64,000 bases of DNA from Oceanotoga teriensis (GTDB taxonomy: Bacteria; Thermotogota; Thermotogae; Petrotogales; Petrotogaceae): NCBI RefSeq assembly GCF_003148465.1, contig NZ_QGGI01000007.1:62001-126000 (forward strand), read 5' to 3'. The notes beneath the pieces are model-generated. The model made no database searches. It was not told where the DNA came from and was given only the letters and a program-made list of their open reading frames with translations. The stretch's first letter is position 1. Each line of letters opens with the position of its first letter. The translations under genes and the position numbers were made by a program. This document shows, piece by piece, positions 9,018 to 18,997 of the stretch.

Positions 9018-10235
9018 ATGAAAAAATTTTTTATAGTATTAATAATTTCTATAACTATTTTTAGTTTCTCAGAAACAATAAAAATTTGGTTTGCTGGAAC
9101 TCAAAAAGAATTAATGGATCTTGTAAATGATGAATTAATACCAAAATTTGAAAAAGAAAATTCCGAAATAAAATTAAGTGTTGAATTTATACCTTGGGGT
9201 CAATTATCTACAAAATTGACAACATCTTTTGCTGGAAATATGGGACCTGATATATTTATGCACGGACAAGCTGCTATCGCTGGATTTGCTGAAAAAGATA
9301 TTTTAATCCCTTTAGATAAATATTTAAAAGATATAGAAGATTACAAAGATTTTGGAAATAGCATAGATACAGGATTATACAATAATAGTCACTATTTTAT
9401 ACCTTTATTCGGTAGTGGAAGACTTCTTGTAGTAAGAGAAGATATTTTAAATGAAAATAATATACCAAATATAAATAATCCTTTAAATTGGAATGATCTT
9501 AAAAATATTGCTGAGAAAGTAACCATAAAAACCGGTAAAAGAATCACAAGATCTGGTTTAGAACTACCTGTTCAAGGAATAGATTTACAACAAGTTTGGA
9601 GTTCTTTTCTATATCAAAATGGTGGTCAATTATTTGACAAAAATGCAGATCCAGTATTTAATGACAAAAAAGGAATTGATGCTTTAAATTATTATTCATC
9701 CTTAATAAATGATGTATGCCCAGAATATGGTGTTTCTTCAATAGGAACTATAAAACCTATAGCAGCAGAAAAATCTGTAATGAGTTTTTTAACTTTAGAA
9801 GATTTAAAAGATATTGAAAAATATTCTCCTGATAAATACGACAAATTAAAAATATTACTTCCACCTGAAAAAGAAAAAAAATCTACATTTTATTCTTTTG
9901 CTGGATTCATGGTAGTAAACAATAAAACAAAAATCCAAACAAAAATAAAAGTTTTAAATTTTTTAACTTCAAAAGATAACATTGTTTCTATTAATAAGGT
10001 TTTAGGAACACTTCCACCAAGACAGTCTTCCTTGTTATATACAGAATTTTCAAATGATGAAACCATAAAAAAATACATTGAAGGATCTTATTTTTCATTT
10101 GGAAATCCAAATATAACTTATTGGTCACAAGCAAGAGATATTCTAATAAAACATCTCGAAAGAGCTATTAAAAAAGTTGAAACTTCTGAAGAAGCTTTAA
10201 ATAAAGCATATGATGAAATAATAAAACTCAAATAA
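9018..10235 (+). CDS. Sugar ABC transporter, extracellular substrate-binding protein
   Basis: 405 aa, family 1 solute-binding protein. Signal peptide MKKFFIVLIISITIFSFSE; mature start TIKIWFAGTQKELMDLVNDELIPKFEKENSEIKL is typical. GNMGPDIFMHGQAAIAGFAEKDILIPLDKYL is the usual domain-1 signature. Start set at the ATG following GGAGGG; an in-frame upstream ATG overlaps that RBS and is rejected. The permeases follow after a hairpin. No ATPase in the cluster. The substrate is unknown; neighbours suggest a modified sugar or sugar acid. Codons are T-richer at third positions than in the transporter operon at 3.3-6.4 kb. Confidence 0.9.
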   Translation: MKKFFIVLIISITIFSFSETIKIWFAGTQKELMDLVNDELIPKFEKENSEIKLSVEFIPWGQLSTKLTTSFAGNMGPDIFMHGQAAIAGFAEKDILIPLDKYLKDIEDYKDFGNSIDTGLYNNSHYFIPLFGSGRLLVVREDILNENNIPNINNPLNWNDLKNIAEKVTIKTGKRITRSGLELPVQGIDLQQVWSSFLYQNGGQLFDKNADPVFNDKKGIDALNYYSSLINDVCPEYGVSSIGTIKPIAAEKSVMSFLTLEDLKDIEKYSPDKYDKLKILLPPEKEKKSTFYSFAGFMVVNNKTKIQTKIKVLNFLTSKDNIVSINKVLGTLPPRQSSLLYTEFSNDETIKKYIEGSYFSFGNPNITYWSQARDILIKHLERAIKKVETSEEALNKAYDEIIKLK

Positions 10236-10259
10236 AATGATCGGTTTTCCGGTCATTTA
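10236..10259 (+). promoter_or_regulatory. Intra-operon stem-loop after the binding-protein gene
   Basis: AAATGATCGG / CCGGTCATTT stem (one G-T pair) directly after the stop, no T-run, ahead of the CGGAGGAATATAATG start region of the permease. Confidence 0.65.
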
Positions 10260-10273
10260 TTCGGAGGAATATA

Positions 10274-11155
10274 ATGACTAAAAAATCAAAAAAGAAAATA
10301 GTAAAAACAGCTATTTTATTCATAATGCCAGTAATAATATACAATATAATATTCAAAATAATTCCAATATTTTATTCTTTAATACTTAGCTTTACAAACT
10401 ATGACGGATTTTCATCTCCAATTTTCATAGGTATTAAAAACTATCTTGAATTATTAAAATCACAAGAATTTGGAAATTCTATTTTAAGGACCGGAATATT
10501 TGCTTTAGAAGTACTTCCATTAAATATGTTAATTTCTTTAATTCTTGCAATAATGATAAATAATAAAATTAAAGGAATAAGTTTTTTTAGAGGTATATAT
10601 TATCTTCCAGTAATAACTCCAATGGTTGCTGTTTCCATAATATGGGTATGGCTATATGATCCTGAATATGGAATAATAAATTTCTTATTATCATTATTTA
10701 ATATACCTCCTGTATACTTTTTGGCTGATTCTTCGACAGCGTTATCTTCTATATCTGTAATGAGAATATGGCGAGGTGTAGGTTGGAATATGATAATATA
10801 TCTTGCAGGTTTACAAAATATTTCAAAAAATGTTTATGAAGCCGCTAAATTAGATGGTGCAACAGAAATACAAAGCTTTTGGAAAATAACTCTTCCACTT
10901 CTAAGACCTGTGCATATTTATGTACTAATAGTGGGAATAATAAGTACATTTCAATCATTTACTGAAATGTACGTTATGACTGGTGGAGGACCTTTAGAAT
11001 CAACTACAACAGTTGGACTTTTAATATATAGAGAAGCTTTTGAATATATGAATATGGGTATGGCTTCTTCAATGTCTTTTATACTGGGAATAATAATTTT
11101 AATCCTATCTTTTATGAGTTTTAAATTAAATTCAAAAAATAATGAAGGTGTTTAA
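10274..11155 (+). CDS. Sugar ABC transporter permease (MalF/UgpA type)
   Basis: 293 aa with six predicted membrane spans. Carries LFIMPVIIYNIIFKIIPIFYSLILSFTNYDGF at the N-terminus, GIYYLPVITPMVAVSIIWVWLYDPEYG, and the EAA loop YEAAKLDGATEIQSFWKITLP near residues 193-213. Also MTGGGPLESTTTVGLLIYREAF, as in CUT1 permeases. RBS GGAGG. Acts with the next permease as the membrane part of the importer whose binding protein is encoded just upstream. Confidence 0.92.
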   Translation: MTKKSKKKIVKTAILFIMPVIIYNIIFKIIPIFYSLILSFTNYDGFSSPIFIGIKNYLELLKSQEFGNSILRTGIFALEVLPLNMLISLILAIMINNKIKGISFFRGIYYLPVITPMVAVSIIWVWLYDPEYGIINFLLSLFNIPPVYFLADSSTALSSISVMRIWRGVGWNMIIYLAGLQNISKNVYEAAKLDGATEIQSFWKITLPLLRPVHIYVLIVGIISTFQSFTEMYVMTGGGPLESTTTVGLLIYREAFEYMNMGMASSMSFILGIIILILSFMSFKLNSKNNEGV

Positions 11156-11156
11156 A

Positions 11157-12008
11157 TTGACAAAAAAAATAAAATTATACATTCTATTAATAATAATTGG
11201 AATAATAATGGCTTTCCCTTTTATATGGACAGTTACATCTTCATTTAAACCAGATAATGAACTATTTTCATTTCCGCCATCATTAATAATTAAAAATTTT
11301 ACTATAAAAAACTATGACTATGTTTTAAATATAAAAGGATTTTCAGGCTATTTTTTTAATAGTATTATAGTTTCCGGACTATCTGTAATAATAAATGTTT
11401 TATTTTGTAGCATGGCTGGTTATGCTTTCGCTCATCTTGAATTTAAACACAAAAATTTTTGGTTTTTTTTATTACTTGCAACAATGATGATTCCAATACA
11501 GATAACTCTTATACCAACATTTTTAATTGCCAAAAATTTCCCACTCATTGGAGGAAATAACCTATTTGGTTATGGTGGAACAGGACTTCTTAATACCTAT
11601 GCTGGATTAATAATTCCACATATAATGTCTGCTTTTGGTGTTTTTATGATGAGACAATTTTATTTACAAATTCCAAAAGAACTTGCAGAATCAGCAAGGA
11701 TTGATGGTGCTAGTGAATCTATAATATTTTTTAAAATATTTTTTCCAATTGGAAAATCTTCTATAGCTGCATTAGCAATATTTACATTCACTCAAGCTTG
11801 GGATGATTTTTTATGGCCATTAATAATAACAAATGATGATTCGATGAGAACCTTGCAACTTGGTTTAGAAATTTTTAAAAGCCAAAATTCAGCCGATTGG
11901 GGTCCTCTAATGTCAGCAACAACTTTAACAATAATTCCTGTTTTAATAATATTTATAATACTTCAAAAATATTTTATAGATATATCTATATCAAGCTCTT
12001 TAAAATAA
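11157..12008 (+). CDS. Sugar ABC transporter permease (MalG/UgpE type)
   Basis: About 283 aa, six predicted spans; MAFPFIWTVTSSFKPDNELF, the EAA loop ELAESARIDGASESIIFFKIFFP, and QKYFIDISISSSLK at the C-terminus are typical. I prefer the TTG start at 11157: GAAGGTG lies 6 bases upstream, while an in-frame ATG at 11142 inside the previous gene has no RBS. If the ATG were used, five residues would be added and the genes would overlap by 14 bases. Partner of the preceding permease. Confidence 0.9.
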   Translation: MTKKIKLYILLIIIGIIMAFPFIWTVTSSFKPDNELFSFPPSLIIKNFTIKNYDYVLNIKGFSGYFFNSIIVSGLSVIINVLFCSMAGYAFAHLEFKHKNFWFFLLLATMMIPIQITLIPTFLIAKNFPLIGGNNLFGYGGTGLLNTYAGLIIPHIMSAFGVFMMRQFYLQIPKELAESARIDGASESIIFFKIFFPIGKSSIAALAIFTFTQAWDDFLWPLIITNDDSMRTLQLGLEIFKSQNSADWGPLMSATTLTIIPVLIIFIILQKYFIDISISSSLK

Positions 12009-12024
12009 AAAAGAGGTGAAAAAC

Positions 12025-13341
12025 TTGAAAAAATATGATGTAATAATAATTGGTGGTGGAATTTCTGGGATTTCTGCAGCAATCTCTTGTTCAAAACTTG
12101 GATTAAAAACATTAATAATAGAAAAAAATAACAATCCTGGTGGAGTACTCACTAATTGTAATGTAATGCCAATGATGACTTTTCACAGTAAAAAAAGACA
12201 AACCATACAAGGTATAGGCCAAGAAATAATTGAAGAATTAAAAAAAGTTAAGGGAACATACGGTCATTTAAAAGATCCTATAGGTTTTGTTGAAAGTATT
12301 ACACCTTTCAAACCAGAAAAAATGAAATTAGTTTTATCAAATCTAATAAAAAAATATAAAATTGATACCGTATTTGGAGTAATTATTAATGAAATAAAAA
12401 TTGAGCAAAACAAAATCAATTACATAAGTATAATAAATGAATATATGGAAGAACATATAAAATCATTATTTTATATAGATGCAACAGGAGATGGAAACTT
12501 TTCTGTGAAAGCGGGAGCAAAAAAAATAACTCAAAATTCAACACCGCAACCTTCAACTATGGTATATAAAATAAAAGGAATAAATAAAGAAAAAATTAAA
12601 GATTATGTATTAAAAAATAAAAAAAATTTTACACTAAATGAGAATACCACTGCTTTAAAAGAATATCTTGCAATATCTGGATATTTTAATGAAATCAAAA
12701 AATTTAAAGATTATAATATCAATTTTAAAAGAGATAGACTTCTTTTTTTTGAAATACCTTTTTCTACAGATGAAATATTGATGAATACTTCAAGATATAA
12801 TTTTGATGGAACAAATCCATATGAAAAAACAAAAAATCAATTAAATTCATTTAAAGACACTGAAAATTTCGAATCTTTTTTAAAAAATGAAATATACGGA
12901 TTTGAAAATATTAATTCAATAGAAACCTCTTCAATAATAGGTATAAGAGAAACTTTTCATGTAAAAGGAAAAAAAATTATTGAATATAAAGATTTATTAA
13001 AAAAAGATATAAATATTAATTCTATAGCAGTCGGAGCTTATCCAATAGATATACACGATTCAGGATCAGATAAAATAATTACAAAAAAAACATCCGAAGA
13101 ATATTATATACCTTTTGAAGCTTTAATACCAGAAACTGTTGAAAATATATCTTTAGCTGGAAGAGCTATTTCTGCAACATCAGAAGCTTTTTCTGCAATT
13201 CGTACAAGTCCACTTGCATGTGCTACTGGTGAAGCAGCTGGAATAATAGCTTATACATATATTAAAAATTCTAAAATAGAAGAATCTTCATACAAAGATA
13301 TTAAAAATATTTTAGATAAAAGGGGCATTATATATAAATGA
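12025..13341 (+). CDS. FAD-dependent oxidoreductase (FAD_oxidored family)
   Basis: About 438 aa. The N-terminal dinucleotide-binding motif KYDVIIIGGGISGISAAIS is followed by the GG doublet region NNPGGVLTNCNVMPMM. DATGDGNFSVKAGAKK near residue 155 and the C-terminal FAD motif ENISLAGRAISATSEAFSAIRTSPLACATGEAAG are hallmarks of the FAD_oxidored family, found often beside sugar ABC transporters. Likely oxidises or reduces the imported substrate in the cytoplasm. Start: TTG at 12025 with AGAGGTG 6-7 bases upstream; a GTG at 12016 lies inside that RBS. It overlaps the next gene by 4 bases. Confidence 0.85.
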   Translation: MKKYDVIIIGGGISGISAAISCSKLGLKTLIIEKNNNPGGVLTNCNVMPMMTFHSKKRQTIQGIGQEIIEELKKVKGTYGHLKDPIGFVESITPFKPEKMKLVLSNLIKKYKIDTVFGVIINEIKIEQNKINYISIINEYMEEHIKSLFYIDATGDGNFSVKAGAKKITQNSTPQPSTMVYKIKGINKEKIKDYVLKNKKNFTLNENTTALKEYLAISGYFNEIKKFKDYNINFKRDRLLFFEIPFSTDEILMNTSRYNFDGTNPYEKTKNQLNSFKDTENFESFLKNEIYGFENINSIETSSIIGIRETFHVKGKKIIEYKDLLKKDININSIAVGAYPIDIHDSGSDKIITKKTSEEYYIPFEALIPETVENISLAGRAISATSEAFSAIRTSPLACATGEAAGIIAYTYIKNSKIEESSYKDIKNILDKRGIIYK

Positions 13342-14690
13342 AAAGAATACTCTTAATACCTCTTGACTCAAGACCAGTAAATATAGATTATGTATATGAA
13401 TTATCAAAAATTTCAGAAAATACCTTAATATATCCACCAAAAAAATTTCTTGATGATTTTTATACTCCTGCAGATATAAATGGAATAATCGAATGGTCAA
13501 AAAATCAAAAATACGATATAGCAATAATTTCAATAGATATGTTAGTATATGGCGGATTAATAAATTCGAGACTTGATAAAATAACTTTAGAAAATGCTTT
13601 AAAAAATTTGCAAAAAATAAAAATTTATAAAAAAGATATATACATATATTCAATAATAAGAAGAGCTCTAATTTCTGTAAAAAATAAAGAAGATGAAATA
13701 TTATACAATGAATTAAAAAAATATTTTATAACTAAAGATAAAAAATATATTGAAAATCTCCCATCGAAATTCAAAGAAGATTATAAAAAACTTAGAAAAA
13801 GAAATCATATAATAAATTTAGAAGTATTAAAATATGAAAATGAAAAGAATGTAAAAAAAATTATATTTGGGGTTGAAGATACTTTTAAACATAGCCCCAC
13901 AAAAAAGGAAGAATTAGAATTAATTAAAAATTCAAAATATTACAATTCAAAAACATTCATATACAATGGTGCTGATGAAATATCTCAAGAATTATTTTCT
14001 CATATCATAAAAAATAATTCCGTAGATCTTAATATATTGACAGATGAAACAAACACATTAAAAAATATATATGATTATGAAGATAGACCTTTAGAAAAAA
14101 ACTTAAAAACACGTCTAATCATGCACAATATAAAGATAACAAAAAATTCAATAAATACTTTAATAATAATAAACAAAAATATAGAAAATGGAAAAAAACT
14201 TATTCTAAATGAAATTCAAAATAATAAAAAAATATATATTTTAGATGCTTTAAATGTAAATAAATGTAATGAAAAATTAATTAATTTTCTTATAAATGAA
14301 AAATTATTAAATAAAATCAAATTTTATAGTTCTTGGAACACCATTTCAAATAGATTGGGAACTATTATAAGTATGATAATAGCTTGTAATAATAATCATA
14401 ATGAAAAAGAAGCTCAAAAATTTCTTTTAGAATGTTTATTAGAAGATTATCTATATCAGACAAAAACAAGAAACATTTTAAAAAAAATAATTCAAGAAAA
14501 AAATGAAAATATATATGATGTAAAAAAAGAAACTTTAGATTATTTTTATAAAAACATTTTTTTAAGAGAATTAGAACCTTTAAAAATAAAATTGATGAAA
14601 AATATGAACCTAAAATCGTTAAAAGTAGAAAAATTTATACTACCTTGGAATAGAATATTTGAATGTAAAATAAAAATAAAGGTGATTTGA
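13338..14690 (+). CDS. DUF4127 family protein
   Basis: 450 aa. Strong DUF4127 signatures: ILLIPLDSRPVNIDYVYEL at the start, ISIDMLVYGGLINSR near residue 70, IYNGADEISQELFSHI in the middle, and FYSSWNTISNRLGT near residue 330. The biochemical function of the family is not established to my knowledge. In many bacteria such genes sit with sugar ABC transporters and FAD oxidoreductases, as here. Overlaps the upstream FAD gene by 4 bases (ATGA) with AAAAGGGG as RBS, so the two are translationally coupled. The stop codon is embedded in the terminator hairpin. The protein is very Lys/Asn/Ile-rich, in line with composition. Confidence 0.85.
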   Translation: MKRILLIPLDSRPVNIDYVYELSKISENTLIYPPKKFLDDFYTPADINGIIEWSKNQKYDIAIISIDMLVYGGLINSRLDKITLENALKNLQKIKIYKKDIYIYSIIRRALISVKNKEDEILYNELKKYFITKDKKYIENLPSKFKEDYKKLRKRNHIINLEVLKYENEKNVKKIIFGVEDTFKHSPTKKEELELIKNSKYYNSKTFIYNGADEISQELFSHIIKNNSVDLNILTDETNTLKNIYDYEDRPLEKNLKTRLIMHNIKITKNSINTLIIINKNIENGKKLILNEIQNNKKIYILDALNVNKCNEKLINFLINEKLLNKIKFYSSWNTISNRLGTIISMIIACNNNHNEKEAQKFLLECLLEDYLYQTKTRNILKKIIQEKNENIYDVKKETLDYFYKNIFLRELEPLKIKLMKNMNLKSLKVEKFILPWNRIFECKIKIKVI

Positions 14691-14711
14691 TTTCTCAAAT
14701 CACCTTTATAA
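14678..14711. terminator. Bidirectional terminator between convergent operons
   Basis: Stem AAAGGTGATTTGA / TCAAATCACCTTT with a 4-base loop at 14678-14707. The DUF4127 stop lies in the left arm; the minus-strand kinase gene ends just beyond. Confidence 0.85.
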
Positions 14712-14725
14712 TTTATCATTATCTA

Positions 14726-17700
14726 TCATTTTTTCTTATTGTTTTTTATAGAAAAATAAAAAACAGTTCCTTTACCAAGCTGGGACTCAACCCATACCTT
14801 ACCATTAAAACTATCAACTATTTTTTTAACTATGGCAAGTCCTATACCAGTACTATCACTATCCTCTTTAGAAGAAAGCGTTTGAAATATTTTAAAAATC
14901 TTTTCATGGTACTTCTCATCTATACCAGGACCATTATCTTTAATATAAAAAATATTATAATCTGGTTTTGAATTACACCCTATATTAATAACACATTTAT
15001 CTTTATCATTATACTTAACGGCATTAGAAATAATATTTTGAAAAAGTTGAGTAATCTTAGTCCTATCAACCTCAACAATTGGAAGTTCATTATCTATAAT
15101 TATTTCTATATACTCATCATTATAAATATTACTTCTTATATCTTCAACAACTTCATTTGTATCTACTTTTTCTATATCATCAACACGTCTTCCAACACGT
15201 GAATAACTCAAAATACCCTCTATAAGAGTATTCATCCTCTCAGTTCTATTATACAAAAGATCGAGAAGTTCTTTTCCATCGTCATTTAAAGATTCATGAT
15301 AATCAGTAATTATCCATTGGGCTATCTGTCCTATTCCCCTCAAAGGAGCTTTTAAATCATGAGAGACAATATAGGCAAAATCTTTAAGTTCATCATTCAA
15401 TTGAACAAGTTTATCATTATTATTTCTCAATTCAATAGTCTTCTCCATAACTTTTTCTTCAAGTTCATCATTATACTTTTTAACCTTGAACATTCTCCAT
15501 TCAATAAATAAAAATACAAAAAAAGCTATTAAAGAAATCATTAAAAGATAAAACCATATAGTCTTATAAAAAGGTGGAATTATTTTCACTTTCAAAATAA
15601 CTTCTCTATTACTCCAAGAACCATATCTATCAGTTCCCCTAACTCTAAAAGTATAAGAACCAGGATTTAAATTGGTATAAACTGCCATATTTCTATTTCC
15701 AGAATAAATCCAATTTTTGTCAAAACCTTCCATTTTATAAGAATAAACATTTTGAGATAAGAAATTTAAAGAAGAAAATTCAAAAGATATCATATTATAT
15801 TTTTCAGGAAGTTCTATATAATCTGTATAATAAATACTATTCTCCAAAAAAATATGATTATCATATGGAATACCCGGAAAAATTCTTTCATTAAAAATAT
15901 AAATATCAGTTAATACTACATTAGAATCATAATCTTCAGGTATTATATTATTTGGATCAAAAACAGTTAATCCATGATCTCCACCAAAATAAAATATACC
16001 ATTAGAATCTTTCAAATAAGATTTACCAAAAAACTGTTCATTGAGGATACCATTAGTTGAATCATAATTTATAAAAATTTCATCTTTTATATTGAATTTA
16101 GAAAGCCCCGAATTAGTACTAAACCATATATCATCACCATTTATCAAAAAACCCAATACATGATCACTCAAAAGTCTATTCTTTTCAGTATATACTTTAT
16201 ATTCATTATTATCTGGATTATAAAAACTAATTCCACCCCCATAAGTCCCTATTATGAGAGTTCCATCATCAATTTCATCTATTTTAACTACATAATCATT
16301 CGTTAAAAAATTACTATTATCAGAATTATAAATATCCACAAATCCATTATTTATATCAAAAAGATAAATACCTCCACCAACCGTTCCAACCCATAGTCTA
16401 TTTTTAGAATCTTTAAAAAAATTATATATAAAATTTGGACTTGTATTGGAATTGAAATTAAGATACATATCAAACTTAAAATTATCCAAAAGTTCTCTTT
16501 TATCATAATCGTAAACAAACAATCCGTTATAACGAGTTCCTATCAAATAAATACCTTCAGAATATTCATAAAATGCCCAAATATCATAATCTTTCAAATC
16601 ATCTATAATCAAAATATTCCTCAAAGAATCAGGATCATATATCTGAACTCCTTTATCAGTTCCTATCCAAACTCTTCTCTTAGAGTCTTGCATCAAAGAC
16701 CAAACATTATAACTCATCAACTCTTCATCATTTTCAAAAAATCTCAAAGTTTCAGGATCATAAATATCTAACCCTCCACCTCTTGTACCTATCCAAATGA
16801 GACCTGTATCAATTTCCAACATGCCTGCAATAGAATTATGAGATAATTGTCCAACTGATTTTGTATAATTTTTAAAGTCTTCAACATATGGATCAAAATA
16901 TATAACTCCATTACCTTGAGTTCCAAGCCACATCAATCCAGAACTATCTTGAAAAATACTCATAATATTTGTATTAATTATAGAATCTTCAATCTTAAGA
17001 TCATAAGTTATAATATCAAAATCCAAATGCATATCAATTTTATATATACTACTCGAATGTGTCCCTATCCAAAGATCTTTCTTAGAATCTAAAAATAAAG
17101 TAGAAATATATAATTCTTTTAATATACTTTTTAACTCATTATTTTCATTATCCAAGAAAAAAAGTCCTTTATCGGTTGCAAAATAAAAATGTTCACATTC
17201 AATACAAATATCATTTATTTTATATCCATTTAATAAATCAAAATTTCTAATCTTACCATCATTGTATATTTTAATTCCAGAATTCGTACCAAGCCAAACT
17301 TCATCTTCTCTAAAAGCCACAGAATTAATATCATTCAAAAAAACGACATTTATAAAAGAATCAGTATCTTTATCAAAATAAAAAAGTCCATGATTTTTTA
17401 TAACAATCCATAATATATTAGTATTTTTATTCAAAGTCATAAAAGTAACATTATCATCTGGAAGTTTTCCATTTTCAACAGAATAATATCTAAAATGATC
17501 TTTTATGGGGTCATAAACTGAAATTCCTTTATCCATAGTAGAAATCCATATATTTCCATGAGAACATTTAATTAAATTATTTATAAAATTACCGCTTACA
17601 CTATTATCACCATTAGCTTTTTTATAAACAGTCATTTTATTTCCATCCCATTTATTAAGACCATTATTAGTTGCAAACCACATAAAACCTTTATCATCTT

Positions 17701-17833
17701 CTAAAGAATCATTAACACTACTATTTGACATATTATTTTCATTGTTCAACACAAAAAATCGAAAAAATTTATCATGAGAAAAAATCAAAACAGAAAATAA
17801 AAATAAAAAAATCAAAACAAAAAATTTATTCAT
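14726..17833 (-). CDS. Two-component sensor histidine kinase with N-terminal propeller
   Basis: 1035 aa. Signal sequence, then residues ~30-640 built of repeated regulator-propeller units (WFATNNGLNKWDG, WIGTRGGGLDIYDP, WVGTVGGGIYLFD, etc.) forming two seven-bladed sensor propellers. A Y_Y_Y domain (YSYKMEGFDKNWIYSGN, YTFRVRGTDRYGSWSN) comes at ~670-750. One membrane span FYLLMISLIAFFVFLFIEW, a coiled coil, then HisKA with phospho-acceptor His825 (FAYIVSHDLKAPLRG) and a HATPase (NAVKYND, DNGPGI, TGIGLAIVKK). There is no fused response-regulator or DNA-binding domain, unlike Bacteroides hybrid systems. The last gene of a three-gene minus-strand operon; its partners are the two response regulators just upstream. 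Senses an extracytoplasmic signal, probably a carbohydrate (inference). Confidence 0.93.
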   Translation of the reverse strand: MNKFFVLIFLFLFSVLIFSHDKFFRFFVLNNENNMSNSSVNDSLEDDKGFMWFATNNGLNKWDGNKMTVYKKANGDNSVSGNFINNLIKCSHGNIWISTMDKGISVYDPIKDHFRYYSVENGKLPDDNVTFMTLNKNTNILWIVIKNHGLFYFDKDTDSFINVVFLNDINSVAFREDEVWLGTNSGIKIYNDGKIRNFDLLNGYKINDICIECEHFYFATDKGLFFLDNENNELKSILKELYISTLFLDSKKDLWIGTHSSSIYKIDMHLDFDIITYDLKIEDSIINTNIMSIFQDSSGLMWLGTQGNGVIYFDPYVEDFKNYTKSVGQLSHNSIAGMLEIDTGLIWIGTRGGGLDIYDPETLRFFENDEELMSYNVWSLMQDSKRRVWIGTDKGVQIYDPDSLRNILIIDDLKDYDIWAFYEYSEGIYLIGTRYNGLFVYDYDKRELLDNFKFDMYLNFNSNTSPNFIYNFFKDSKNRLWVGTVGGGIYLFDINNGFVDIYNSDNSNFLTNDYVVKIDEIDDGTLIIGTYGGGISFYNPDNNEYKVYTEKNRLLSDHVLGFLINGDDIWFSTNSGLSKFNIKDEIFINYDSTNGILNEQFFGKSYLKDSNGIFYFGGDHGLTVFDPNNIIPEDYDSNVVLTDIYIFNERIFPGIPYDNHIFLENSIYYTDYIELPEKYNMISFEFSSLNFLSQNVYSYKMEGFDKNWIYSGNRNMAVYTNLNPGSYTFRVRGTDRYGSWSNREVILKVKIIPPFYKTIWFYLLMISLIAFFVFLFIEWRMFKVKKYNDELEEKVMEKTIELRNNNDKLVQLNDELKDFAYIVSHDLKAPLRGIGQIAQWIITDYHESLNDDGKELLDLLYNRTERMNTLIEGILSYSRVGRRVDDIEKVDTNEVVEDIRSNIYNDEYIEIIIDNELPIVEVDRTKITQLFQNIISNAVKYNDKDKCVINIGCNSKPDYNIFYIKDNGPGIDEKYHEKIFKIFQTLSSKEDSDSTGIGLAIVKKIVDSFNGKVWVESQLGKGTVFYFSIKNNKKK

Positions 17834-17837
17834 GCTA

Positions 17838-18980
17838 TCATTCCTCTGAATTATAGAATTCTTTTATCTTAACAAAATCATCGTAATTTTCTTCAAAAAC
17901 CTTGAAAATATAAGGATCAAAAGCTTCGCCTTCATCTTCTTTCATTATTTCAAAAGTTTTTTCATAAGTAAATGCAGGTTTATAAATCCTTTTACTTGTA
18001 AGAGCATCAAAAACATCTGCAAAACTAACAATTCTTGCACTCAAAGGTATATCTTCTTTACAAAGTTTTTCTGGATATCCTCTTCCATTCCACTTCTCAT
18101 GATGACTCTTAGCAATATCATAAGCCATTTTCAAAGAAGTAAAATCAGGATACTTAGAAATAACTTTTTCAAGAGTATGTGCCCCTATCAAAGTATGAGT
18201 TTTTATAACTTCAAACTCTTCATCAGTAAGTTTACCTGGTTTAAGCAAAATAGAATCAGGAATACCAACCTTACCAATATCATGCAAAATACTTGATTCA
18301 TAAATATCCTCTATAAAAATTGTATCTATAATACTTTTAAATTTAGAATTTTTTGAAAGAAGAATAGAAAGATGTTTACAATACTCTCTAATTCTAATAA
18401 GATGAAGACCCGTCTCATAATCGCGAGATTCGGTAAGCTCTGCTAAAGAAAGAATCAATGCATTTTTTGCATCTTTAAAATTTTCCTGTAAAATTCTTAA
18501 AGATTCTTCTATTTTTTTTCTCTCATGAATTTCCTCTATAAGATTATTAGTTCTCTCAAGTACAAGTGATTCAAGATGTTTTTTATAATTTTCAAGTTCA
18601 GTTTCATTCTGTTTATTTTTAATCGCATTTTCTATGGTTATTTCAATAGTTTTAAAATAATTATAGTCCATATCTTTGATTACATAATCATAAGCACCTT
18701 TTTTCATAGCTTGTACAGCTATTTCCTCATTACCAGCTCCAGTAACAATTATTATTGGGATATCATCAACAAAATCAAAAAAATCAAAAGCCGTATTAAT
18801 ACCAAGATTAAAATCTGTAACTATTGCAACATATTCATTATACTTAAGCTTATCAACAACATCATCATAACTCATAGAAAAATCAACAATATACTTAAAA
18901 TTGCTTCTTTCAATAAATCTTTTAAAAGATTTCAAATCTATTATATTATCTTCTACAAAAAGAATCTTCAAAGAATTCAT
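17838..18980 (-). CDS. Response regulator with HD-GYP c-di-GMP phosphodiesterase domain
   Basis: 380 aa. REC domain at residues ~1-120 with acidic pocket E10/D11 and phospho-acceptor D56 (IVTDFNLG). A coiled-coil linker at ~125-165 is followed by an HD-GYP domain at ~180-375. HD-GYP signatures are complete: SSILHDIGKVGIPDSIL, KTHTLIGAHTLE, SHHEKWNGRGYPEKL, and SFADVFDALTSKRIYK. Members hydrolyse cyclic di-GMP. Four bases from the kinase gene and 17 from the single-domain regulator, so co-transcribed. This gives the kinase a second-messenger output rather than a transcriptional one. Confidence 0.93.
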   Translation of the reverse strand: MNSLKILFVEDNIIDLKSFKRFIERSNFKYIVDFSMSYDDVVDKLKYNEYVAIVTDFNLGINTAFDFFDFVDDIPIIIVTGAGNEEIAVQAMKKGAYDYVIKDMDYNYFKTIEITIENAIKNKQNETELENYKKHLESLVLERTNNLIEEIHERKKIEESLRILQENFKDAKNALILSLAELTESRDYETGLHLIRIREYCKHLSILLSKNSKFKSIIDTIFIEDIYESSILHDIGKVGIPDSILLKPGKLTDEEFEVIKTHTLIGAHTLEKVISKYPDFTSLKMAYDIAKSHHEKWNGRGYPEKLCKEDIPLSARIVSFADVFDALTSKRIYKPAFTYEKTFEIMKEDEGEAFDPYIFKVFEENYDDFVKIKEFYNSEE

Positions 18981-18997
18981 ATTATAACCCCCTTAAA

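Noticed and set aside
14687-14971. Plus-strand ORF of 94 codons after the DUF4127 gene
   Set aside because: Begins inside the terminator and lies antisense to the HATPase region of the kinase gene; a shadow ORF.
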